Shown here: in pieces, positions 52,436-60,762 of the stretch
How positions within the stretch are numbered: the first letter of the stretch is position 1
How the letters are laid out: the number at the start of each line of letters is the position of its first letter
Origin: Euonymus europaeus
Taxonomy: Eukaryota; Streptophyta; Magnoliopsida; Celastrales; Celastraceae
DNA: 64,000 nt
NCBI GenBank assembly: GCA_963580455.1
Contig: OY756971.1
Span: 13,539,001 to 13,603,000, forward strand
Direction: 5' to 3'
Notes under the pieces: generated by a model
Told to the model about the DNA's origin: nothing
The model's database searches: none
What the model saw: only the letters and a program-made list of their open reading frames with translations
Program-made: the position numbers and the translations under genes

Positions 52436-52440
52436 CTTAT
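52436..52440 (+). repeat. Target-site duplication, left copy (CTTAT)
   Basis: The five bases immediately left of the LTR are repeated at 55785-55789. Removing the insertion and one copy restores an ordinary uninterrupted monomer (AATCTAGGAAGCTTATACTC), identical to 16965-16984. The target lies inside the HindIII-site landmark. Confidence 0.93.
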
Positions 52441-52464
52441 TGTTGTACCCCAATTTTTGTCTAG

Positions 52465-52753
52465 GGCCCAATTGATAAATTTAAGCATATGAGAAATAAA
52501 AATAAGTGAATAATACATGGATTATTTTAGATTAAAATTAAGACCACATTAGAGTCACCATTATATGAGTTTATTAATTTTGATCCAATATACATAATCA
52601 ATAAGCCCAAGCAAACCAACCCAGCCCATTAAAAATTCATAGCCCAATATAGTACAAGATGAAACAGCCCAAGGTTAGTAAGCCCAAATTATGTGGACCG
52701 GATTCCCTCAAATCAAAAGAAGAGGCCCGGTCCATTAACTTGACTAACCCTAA
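52465..52753 (+). promoter_or_regulatory. Cluster of site II-like (RGCCCA) motifs and a telo-box upstream of the LTR TATA box
   Basis: RGCCCA, the complement of the plant site II element TGGGCY, occurs at 52465, 52604, 52623, 52641, 52666 and 52681; five of the six fall within 83 bp. A telo-box-like AACCCTAA follows at 52746-52753. In plants these motifs commonly co-occur in promoters of genes active in dividing cells. The cluster lies 250-540 bp upstream of the TATA box. Whether it drives LTR transcription is inference. Confidence 0.5.
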
Positions 52754-52772
52754 TTGGGATGGAAGATGCAGA

Positions 52773-52822
52773 GGAAAAAGGAAGAGAAGATCACCAGAAA
52801 AAGGAAAGAGAGAGGAGAGGCC
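52773..52822 (+). other. Purine-rich tract in the LTR
   Basis: A strongly purine-biased run (GAGGAAAAAGGAAGAGAAGA, then AGAAAAAGGAAAGAGAGAGG after a short break) lies between the telo-box and the TATA box. Its role is unknown. It is internal to the LTR and so is not the polypurine tract used for plus-strand priming, which lies just outside a 3' LTR. Confidence 0.5.
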
Positions 52823-53002
52823 ATAGGGTTCACATTAAGGGAGCGATTAGGAGCCTAATTTTTAGGGATTTCGTGAGGTATTAGGAAGGATGCTTCGGGT
52901 TAGGTGTTAGAATAGGAAGTAAAGAAATTTGTGAGTGATTAGAGGAGGTGAAAGAATGGAAACGAAATCGTTGGCAGAAGGAAAGATCAGGGTATGCTGA
53001 GT

Positions 53003-53012
53003 TATAAATAGG
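53003..53012 (+). promoter_or_regulatory. LTR TATA box (TATAAATAGG)
   Basis: TATAAATAGG is a near-ideal plant TATA box (consensus TATAAATA). It sits about 560 bp into the LTR, where a U3 promoter would be expected, and is followed by GGACCGAAAAATTGG and a GC-richer stretch. Transcription would be expected to start about 25-35 bp downstream, near 53030-53045, which would mark the U3/R boundary. No experimental start is visible. Confidence 0.65.
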
Positions 53013-53070
53013 GACCGAAAAATTGGTTTCAGGGGGAGGCTCTGTTTTGAATTTCCAGCAGGTTGTTGAA

Positions 53071-53199
53071 ATGGCTTCTTCATCAAACAACTCGATCACC
53101 ATCTCAATATCATTTTACTTTTCTTTTGTGCTTGCCGGACCTTCTTTGTTACCCGAAAGTTTTGAAATCATCCATTGCCTCTCCCCTTCGAGTTACTAA
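53071..53199 (+). other. Short open reading frame in the LTR leader (42 codons), coding status unknown
   Basis: This ATG is the first one after the predicted start site in a good plant context (GAAATGGCTTC). It opens a 42-codon frame ending in TAA, with a serine/asparagine-rich start and a short hydrophobic stretch. A longer overlapping frame (53063-53317) exists in another phase. Short frames are frequent in long LTR leaders, and I know no homologue. It is more likely an upstream ORF or chance than a gene. Confidence 0.2.
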
Positions 53200-53510
53200 A
53201 CCCATAACATCTTCGAGTAACCACCTACTCTTGCGTCTCAATACTCAGAGCCATTATCACCCAAATTCCTTACCATTCAAATTTTTTAGTTCCATTGGTG
53301 TTGATCAAAGAAGTTGAGCCGTGCTTCATAATTAGGGTAGGTGCAGGTATGCTCTTTCACATATGGTACAAATTAACGCAATAATTGGAAAGCTATGAGT
53401 ATTCTGTAATGCCATAATTTTGAAAATTTTGAATGTGTTGTTGACAGTGCAGGCTTACTGTGAAAAGAAGTTGGGTTGCTTGGACACCTATGTTTGTTCT
53501 GGCAAATTTA

Positions 53511-53662
53511 TGATGCAATTTGTTTGAAGTATTGATCTGTGATGTGACCGTAATATTTTGAATTCTTGGATACATGGTTGATGGCTTATGTTTACTATAA
53601 ATGATGACGCTACTATATGGATACTTGAATATAGTCTTGAAAGTCTGTGATGCAATTTGTTT
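53511..53662 (+). repeat. Short direct repeat in the LTR (TGATGCAATTTGTTT)
   Basis: A 15-bp sequence occurs at 53511-53525 and 53648-53662, 137 bp apart. The sequence between is not repeated. It may be a remnant of an older duplication or a microhomology footprint. Confidence 0.6.
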
Positions 53663-54396
53663 AGAGTTACTGCCCTGGATTTTAATAATGAGCTTTCCTG
53701 CTCTTTCAGGCTTTATCATTCTTTGAGGTGGCATTTTTTCGTATTCGATAGCTCGATTGGTGTCGCTCTTTTAGAACCGATAAATCGTTTAATTCAATGT
53801 TTAAAAGAAATTTCCCAGAATGTATATAGCAAGTATCTTTGTTCAGAATTTCATCTCTCGTATATTTGCATCTTGTGTTTTTCCTTGTATCTGAGCTTGA
53901 AAATGCAATTATTAGAGGGGGCGCGTGATTATGAATGATGCTTGCTGTGAGAAGATGTTTTATAGGGCGTAGTCAGGGGAGATATTGTATTGATTTGTTA
54001 ATACGCGTTGATAAGGAGAATTGACAGAATTCCATATTGATATGGGCATGATGGTTAATCAAAGTAAATGTCCTGAATGTGAACTAGTTTGAAAAATAAG
54101 GGTACTGTGCCTCCAGTAAATTCATATTGTGCCATGCATAAAGTGTGTTCGTACATGCTGTTTTTTTAACATGCACTTATACGTGCTCATATGATTCATG
54201 TATCTATGGTACTTGTTGTTGCTATGATTTATGAGAAGACTACCTTGCAAATTAATGAAATTGTTAGCCGGGATTGTGTTTTTAGAATGTGGTAATGTAT
54301 TTTCTAGTTCTGTGCATTTATTTCAAATTAGATTGAGTCAAGTTGGAGATGTGTTGTGCTTGTTCATGAAGGCCCTAATTATTATATTGAATTTTA

Positions 54397-55175
54397 ATCC
54401 GACAACGGAACCAACGAGGAAGCATTGGATGCTCTCCCAAATGGATTCTTGAGGAAATGATTTTATGGAATCCTTACCATTGGATGGAAAAGGGTTTCAC
54501 GAAGTCTAATGTGGAGCCTTCAATATAATAATTTTATTTCCTTAATAAATCATAATTTTTCAATCATACTAATTTAATAGTATGGTTGAGATGATGAGTT
54601 ATCAATATAAAAAAAAAACGGGAACCGAGTCCCTTCAATGTGTAATTTTTATTTGCTATTTGTTATTTGTTGATGATATGTTTTTACTTGAAATGTGTTT
54701 TTCCATGTTATGTGATTATATATATGAATTATATGATTTAGTATGTTAATATGTTTGGTTAGGGGATTTGCGATAATTCAATATCGTATAATCCACAATG
54801 CTCGGTTCCCAACATTTTATTTTTATTTTTATTTTATCCTCGTTTTTATTTATCTATATAATATTTTATTTTATTTTATTTTATTTTCGTTTTATTTATC
54901 TATCTCTATTTATATTTTTATTTTACTTTATTTTTATTCATTATTATGTTATTTGTGGTTTATATTTTATTTTACTTTACTTTAAACCTATGTACTATAT
55001 AAAAATTATATTAAAAGTTTTTACCTACGATGGAATCGATTTGGGGAATGCATTGGATGCACCCTCGAATAAATTCTTGAGGTGAGAGTGTTACTTGGGA
55101 AATTTAGCCATTGGATGGAAAAACCCTATGAACCTCAATATTAAGACTTTTAATATAGTTTTTATACATATTAAA
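54397..55175 (+). repeat. Diverged internal duplication in the LTR (copies ~54397-54560 and ~55027-55175)
   Basis: GCATTGGATG followed by a CTC-rich stretch and ATTCTTGAGG occurs at 54422 and 55050. CCATTGGATGGAAAA follows at 54477 and 55108. Both are trailed by an AATAT-rich stretch. The offset is 628-631 bp. The two copies differ at many positions, so the duplication is older than the insertion into this array. Confidence 0.7.
54798..54985. repeat. TTTTA-rich low-complexity tract in the LTR
   Basis: The stretch is dominated by TTTTA/TTTAT units with occasional C or G. Open frames across it encode only Phe/Tyr/Ile/Leu-rich strings typical of AT-rich noise. It behaves like a degenerate microsatellite. 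Confidence 0.8.
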
Positions 55176-55182
55176 TTTATTT

Positions 55183-55532
55183 TACTTATATATATATATG
55201 TATATTTTATTAACTCATTTTATTCTATTTTAATATAGCCATATATCTACTTAAATTATTTTTCCTATATAGCTATTATATTTATCTTATATAATTTGTT
55301 GTATAATTTATATAATCATTGCACCTTACATATATAGTCTATATATATTATAAAATTATTTTATTATATTCAAATATAATTTATATATATGTATTTTATA
55401 AATTCATTTTATTCTATTTTGATATATCTGTGTACTTATTTAAATTATTTTATCCTATATAGCTATATTTCTCTAAATATTATTTTTATCTTATATAATC
55501 TTTGTATAATTTATATAATTATCACACTTTAC
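55183..55532. repeat. AT-rich tandem duplication of ~200 bp in the LTR
   Basis: Two degenerate copies, about 55183-55330 and 55381-55532, share in order: a TATATATATG run, TTCATTTTATTCTATTTT (first copy CTCATTT...), CTTAAATTATTTT-like sequence, CCTATATAGCTAT, CTTATATAAT and TGTATAATTTATATAAT. The period is roughly 200 bp with several indels. It lies just upstream of the conserved LTR 3' segment. Confidence 0.7.
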
Positions 55533-55604
55533 GTACGCTACACTTAATATTTTTGGTAAAAGTCATTTAATGGGATAATAAAAGTTAAGTTGGCAACTGT
55601 TTTT

Positions 55605-55784
55605 AAAACAGGCGCTGTGGGGTGCCTTACACCTTCCCCATACGCAACAAACTCACTTACCCTTTTTTCTGGATTTTTCGTAGACCAAAATTATATTTTT
55701 CATGGTGACCAATTGCACCTATTCAATTGGTGGCGACTTCTATTATTTTATATAAAAAATTCTTTCGCAAAACCGGTTGCGACA
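55605..55784 (+). other. Conserved-looking 3' end (U5-like) of the LTR
   Basis: After 600 bp of AT-rich sequence, base composition returns to balanced. The segment contains GGCGCTGTGGGGTGCC, TTACACCTTCCCCATACGC, TTTTTCGTAGACC, CATGGTGACC, CAATTGGTGGCGACTTC and the terminal AACCGGTTGCGACA. I recall this kind of series from long LTRs of plant Ty3/gypsy elements. It is the best segment for a database search to name the family. Confidence 0.55.
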
Positions 55785-55789
55785 CTTAT
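55785..55789 (+). repeat. Target-site duplication, right copy (CTTAT)
   Basis: It is identical to 52436-52440. The satellite resumes at once in the correct phase (CTTATACTCTTAAAATTTG), which fixes the 3' end of the LTR at 55784. Confidence 0.93.
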
Positions 55790-56589
55790 ACTCTTAAAAT
55801 TTGACATAGACTAACAATAAAAAGTGTACACCGAGCAACTTTGGTGGTTCGAAATTGATCAACTCTCCCTATGGAGGAGCTTTTAACGGTTTTGTCCATT
55901 TGTCATAGAAACTTGGTATTTTGGCATCAAATAATCTTGGAAGCTTATACTCATAAAATTTGACATAGAAGCACAATAAAAAGTGTACACCGAGGAACTT
56001 TGATGGTCCAAAGTTGCTCAACTCTCTCTATGGAGAAGCTTTTAACAATTTTGTCCATTCGTCATAGAAAGTTGGTGTTTTGGCATCGAAATAATCTAGG
56101 AAGCTTATACTCATAAAATTTGACATAGAAAAAAAATAAAAAGTATACAACGAGCAACTTTGATGGTCCGAAGTTGCTCAACAATGTCTACGGAAAAGCT
56201 TTTAATGGTTTTGTCCATTTGTCATAGAAAGTTGGTGTTTTTGCTTCGAAATAATCTTGAAAGCTTATACTCGTAAAATTTAACATAGAAGAACAATAAA
56301 ATGTGTACACCGAGCAGCTTTGACCGTCCAAAGTTGCTCAACTCTCTCTATGGTGGAGCTTTTAACAATTTTGTGCATTTGTCATAGAAAGTCGGAGTTT
56401 TGTCATTGAAATAATCTAGGAAGCTTATACTCATAAAATTTGAAATAGAATAACAATAAAAATCGTACACCGAGCAACTTTGATGGTCCGAAGTTGCTCA
56501 AATCTCCCTATGGAAGATATTTTAACGGCTTTGTCCATTTGTCATAAAAAGTTAGTGTTTTGCCATCGAAATAATCTAGGAAGCTTATA

Positions 56590-57961
56590 CTGATAAAATT
56601 TGACATAGAATAACAATAAAAAGTGTATACCGAGCAACTTTGGTGGTTCGAAGTTGATCAACTCTCTCTATGTAGGAGCTTTTAACGGTTTTGTCCATTT
56701 GTCATAGAAAGTTAGTGTTTATTCATCGAAATAATCTAGGAAGCTTATACTCGTAAAATTTGACATAGAAGCACATTAAAAAGTGTACACCGAGCAACTT
56801 TGATGGTGCGAACTTGCTCAACTCTCTCTATGAAGGAGCTTTTACCGGCTTTGTCCATTTGTCATAGAAAGTTAGTGTTTATTCATCGAAACAATCTACG
56901 AAGCTTATACTCGTAAAATTTGATATAGAAGAACATTAAAAAGTGTACATCGTGCAACTTTGATGGTCCGAAGTTGATCAACTCTCTCTACGGAGGAGCT
57001 TTTAATGGTTTTGTCCATTTGTCATAGAAAGTTGGTGTTTTGGCATCAAAATAATCTTGAAGCTTATACTCGTAAAATTTAGCATATAAGAACAATAAAA
57101 TGTGTACACCGAGCAGCTCTGACAGTCCAAAGTTGCTCAACTCTCTCTATGGTGGAGCTTTTAACAATTTTGTGCATTTGTCATAGAAAGTCGGGGTTTT
57201 GTCATTGAAATAATCTAGGAGGCTTATACTCATAAAATTTGACATAGAATAACAATAAAAAGTGTATACCGAGCAACTTTGGTGGTTCGAAGTTGATCAA
57301 CTCTCTTTATGCAGGAGCTTTTAACGATTTTGTCCATTTGTCATAGAAAGTTAGTGTTTATTCATCGAAATAATCTAGGAAGCTTATACTCGTAAAATTT
57401 GACATAGAAGCACATTAAAAAGTGTACACCGAGCAACTTTGATGGTCCGAACTTTCTCAACTCTCTCTATGGAGGAGCTTTTACCGGCTTTGTCCATTTG
57501 TCATAGAAAGTTAGTGTTTATTCATCGAAATAATCTACGAAGCTTATACTCGTAAAATTTGATATAGAAGAACATTAAAACGTGTACACCGTGCAACTTT
57601 GATGGTCCGAAGTTGATCAACTCTCTCTACGGAGGAGCTTTTAATGGTTTTGTCCATTTGTCATAGAAAGTTGGTGTTTTGGCATCAAATTAATCTTGAA
57701 GCTTATACTCGTAAAATTTGACATATAAGAACAATAAAATGTGTACACCGAGCAGCTCTGACAGTCCAAAGTTGCTCAACACTCTCTATGGTGGAGCTTT
57801 TAACAATTTTATGCATTTTTCGTAGAAAGTCGGGGTTTTGTCATTGAAATAATCTAGGAAGCTTATACTCATAAAATTTGAAATAGAATCACAATAAAAA
57901 GCGTACACCGAGCAACTTTGATTGTCCGAAGTTGATCAACTCTCTCTATGGAAGATATTTT
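56590..57961. repeat. 12-monomer-period duplication, copy 1 (partner 58508-59879)
   Basis: GATGGTGCGAACTTG with CTCTCTATGAAGG occurs near 56802 and 58719, 1918 bp apart (12 monomers). Each copy contains two tandem four-monomer blocks of about 639 bp (here about 56600-57238 and 57239-57877). The right limit is where this copy continues into a TTTATTCATCG monomer and the partner into a TTTTGCCATCG monomer. Confidence 0.75.
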
Positions 57962-58507
57962 TACGGTTTTGTCCATTTGTCATAGAAAGTTAGTGTTTAT
58001 TCATCGAAATAATCTAGGAAGCTTATACTCGTAAAATTTGACATAGAAGAACTTTAAAAAGTGTACACCGAGCAACTTTGATGGTCTGAAGTTGCTCAAC
58101 TCTCTCTACGGAGGAGCTTTTAAAGGTTTTGTCCATTTGTCATAGATAGTTGGTGTTTTTTACTTCGAAATAATCTTGAAGCTTATACTCGTAAAATTTG
58201 ACATAGAAGAACAATAAAATGTGTACACCGAGCAGCTCTGACAGTCCAAAGTTGCTCAACTCTCTCTATGATGGAGTTTTTAACAATTTTATGCATTTCT
58301 CGTAGAAAGTCGGGGTTTTGTCATTGAAATAATCTACGAAGCTTATACTCATAAAATTTGAAATAGAATAACAATAAAAAGCGTACACCGAGCAACTTCG
58401 ATGGTCCGAAGTTGCTCAACTCTCTCTATGGAAGATATTTTAACGGCTTTGTCCATTTGTCGTAGAAAGTTAGTGTTTTGCCATCAAAATAATCTAGGAA
58501 GCTTATA

Positions 58508-59879
58508 CTCATAAAATTTGACATAGAATAACAATAAAAAGTGTATACCGAGCAACTTTGGTGGTTCGAAGTTGATCAACTCTCTCTATGCAGGAGCTTT
58601 TAACGGTTTTGTCCATTTGTCATAGAAAGTTAGTGTTTATTCATCGAAATAATCTAGGAAGCTTATACTCGTAAAATTTGACATAGAAGCACATTAAAAA
58701 GTGTACACCGAGCAACTTTGATGGTGCGAACTTGCTCAACTCTCTCTATGAAGGAGCTTTTACCGGCTTTGTCCATTTGTCATAGAAAGTTAGTGTTTAT
58801 TCATCGAAACAATCTACGAAGCTTATACTCATAAAATTTGATATAGAAGAACATTAAAAAGTGTACACCGTGCAACTTTGATGGTCCGAAGATTATCAAC
58901 TCTCTCTACGGAGGAGCTTTTAATGGTTTTGTCCATTTGTCATAGAAAGTTGGTGTTTTGGCATCAAAATAATCCTGAAGCTTATACTCGTAAAATTTGG
59001 CATATAAGAACAATAAAATGTGTACACCGAGCAGCTCTGACAGTCCAAAGTTGCTCAACTCTCTCTATGGTGGAGCTTTTAACAATTTTGTGCATTTGTC
59101 ATAGAAAGTCGGGGTTTTGTCATTGAAATAATCTAGGAAGCTTATACTCATAAAATTTGACATAGAATAACAATAAAAAGTGTATACCGAGCAACTTTGG
59201 TGGTTCGAAGTTGATCAACTCTCTCTATGCAGGAGCTTTTAACGGTTTTGTCCATTTGTCATAGAAAGTTAGTGTTTATTCATAAAAATAATCTAGGAAG
59301 CTTATACTCGTAAAATTTGACATAGAAGCACATTAAAAAGTGTACACCGAGCGACTTTGATGGTCCGAACTTGCTCAACTCTCTCTATGGAGGAGCTTTT
59401 ACCGACTTTGTCCATTTGTCATAGAAAGTTAGTGTTTATTCATCGAAATAATCTACGAAGCTTTTACTCGTAAAATTTGATATAGAAGAACATTAAAAAG
59501 TGTATGCCGTGCAACTTTGATGGTCCGAAGTTGATCAACTCTCTCTACATAGGAGCTTTTAATAGTTTTGTCCATTTGTCATAGAAAGTTGGTGTTTTGG
59601 CATCAAAATAATCTTGAAGCTTATACTCGTAAAATTTGACATATAAGAACAATAAAATGTGTACACCGAGCAGCTCTGACAGTCCAAAGTTGCTCAACAC
59701 TCTCTATGGTGGAGCTTTTAACAATTTTATGCATTTGTCTTAGAAAGTCAGGGTTTTGTCATTGAAATAATCTAGGAAGCTTATACTCATAAAATTTGAA
59801 ATAGAATCACAATAAAAAGCGTACACCGAGCAACTTTGATGGTCCGAAGTTGCTCAACTCTCTCTATGGAAGATATTTT
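58508..59879. repeat. 12-monomer-period duplication, copy 2
   Basis: This is the partner of 56590-57961 at 1918 bp. It has the same pair of four-monomer blocks, with private changes such as CATAAAAATAATCTAGG (near 59281), GTGTATGCCGTGC (near 59501) and CTACATAGGAGC (near 59547). Confidence 0.75.
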
Positions 59880-60762
59880 AACGGCTTTGTCCATTTGTCA
59901 TAGAATGTTAGTGTTTTGCCATCGAAATAATCTAGGAAGCTTATACTCATAAAATTTGACATAGAATAATAATAAAAAGTGTATACCGAGCAACTTTGGT
60001 GGTTCGAAGTTGATCAACTCTCTCTATGCAGGAGCTTTTAACGGTTTTGTCCATTTGTCATAGAAAGTTAGTGTTTATTCATCGAAATAATCTAGGAAGC
60101 TTATACTCGTAAAATTTCACATAGAAGAACTTTAAAAAGTGTACACCGAGCAACTTTGATGGTCTGAAGTTGCTCAACTCTCTCTACGGAGGAGCTTTTA
60201 AAGGTTTTGTCCATTTGTCATAGAAAGTTGGTGTTTTTTGATTCAAAATAATCTTGAAGCTTATACTCGTAAAATTTGACATATAAGAACAATAAAATGT
60301 GTACACCGAGCAGCTCTGACAGTCCAAAGTTGCTCAACTCTCTCTATGATGGAGCTTTTAACAATTTTATGCATTTGTCGTAGAAAGTCGGGGTTTTGTC
60401 ATTGAAATAATCTAGGAAGCTTATACTCATAAAATTTGAAATAGAATAACAATAAAAAGCGTACACCGAGCAACTTTGATGGTCCGAAGTTGCTCAACTC
60501 TCTCTATGGAAGATATTTTAACGGCTTTCTCCATTTGTCGTAGAAAGTTAGTGTTTTTCCATCAAAATAATCTTGGAAGCGTATACTCTTAAAATTTGAC
60601 ATAGACTAACAATAAAAAGTGTACACCGAGCAACTTTGGTGGTTTGAAGTTGATCAACTCTCCCTATGGAGGAGCTTTTAACGGTTTTGTCCATTTTTCA
60701 TAGAGACTTGGTATTTTTGCATCAAATAATCTTGGAAGCCTATACTCATAAAATTTGACATA

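Larger units (their letters stand above)
1..52440. repeat. Satellite DNA array, ~160-bp monomer (left and central part)
   Basis: The sequence is a head-to-tail tandem array, all in one orientation. Successive copies of the landmark AGCTTATACT lie 160 bp apart, for example at 51, 211, 371, 531 and 691. Single-base indels in some subtypes give a mean near 159.8 bp. A monomer runs through these landmarks: AAGCTTATACTCRTAAAATT, an ACAATAAAAAGTGTACACCG stretch, GAGCAACTT, AAGTTGMTCAACTCTCTC, GGAGCTTTTAACGG, TTTGTCCATTTGTCATAGAA, and a closing AAATAATCTAGG. Most monomers contain HindIII (AAGCTT). Subtypes differ at fixed positions, such as GGTGGTTCG versus GATGGTCCG, and these mark the higher-order structure. 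The unit length lies in the 150-180 bp range common for plant centromeric and knob satellites. No gene interrupts it. Confidence 0.97.
49322..52440. repeat. Irregular satellite monomers between HOR core and the LTR insertion
   Basis: About 20 monomers of the same family lie here in mixed subtype order. They include a segment (about 50850-51330) that reappears at 60752-61232, beyond the insertion. From there to 52440 monomers resemble core types, and the last stops in mid-monomer at AAGCTTAT, where the LTR begins. I see no gene, promoter or other element here. Confidence 0.85.
52441..55784 (+). mobile_element. Solo LTR of a long-LTR retrotransposon, probably Ty3/gypsy (3344 bp)
   Basis: The insertion starts TGTTGTACCCC and ends AACCGGTTGCGACA: canonical TG...CA ends with a short imperfect inverted terminus (TGTYG). 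It is flanked by a perfect 5-bp duplication. It contains no gag, protease, reverse transcriptase or integrase reading frame, no primer-binding site, and no second copy of its ends, so it is one LTR rather than a full element. The 5' part has a TATA box. The 3' part has a GGTGCCTTACACC motif, TTTTCGTAGACC and TTGGTGGCGACTTC shortly before the end, a layout I associate with long LTRs of plant Ty3/gypsy elements, Tat/Ogre-like being my best guess. That lineage call is from memory and is tentative. Transcription would run on the plus strand. Confidence 0.85.

Noticed and set aside
52746..52753. AACCCTAA as interstitial telomeric repeat
   Set aside because: It is a single unit with no tandem telomeric copies; better read as a telo-box promoter motif.
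52881..53317. Open frames of 73-84 codons around the LTR promoter (minus 52881-53102, plus 53063-53317)
   Set aside because: They overlap the promoter and leader in opposing directions, show no recognisable domain, and are short enough to arise by chance.
53393..53938. Overlapping opposite-strand frames (minus 53393-53734, 113 codons; plus 53657-53938, 93 codons)
   Set aside because: There is no motif of gag, protease, RT, integrase or any host protein. The position inside an LTR and low-complexity composition favour chance.
54743..55085. Two overlapping plus-strand frames rich in Phe, Tyr, Ile and Leu that look like membrane proteins
   Set aside because: They are by-products of the TTTTA-rich tract; two frames of the same DNA give the same composition.
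52441..55784. A captured host gene or a complete non-autonomous retrotransposon
   Set aside because: I see no terminal direct repeats inside the insertion, no primer-binding site and no exon-like coding structure; a single LTR with TSD explains everything.
58878..59126. Plus-strand open frame of 82 codons in the right satellite block
   Set aside because: It spans satellite monomers only and reads through because of local single-base indels; no independent coding evidence.
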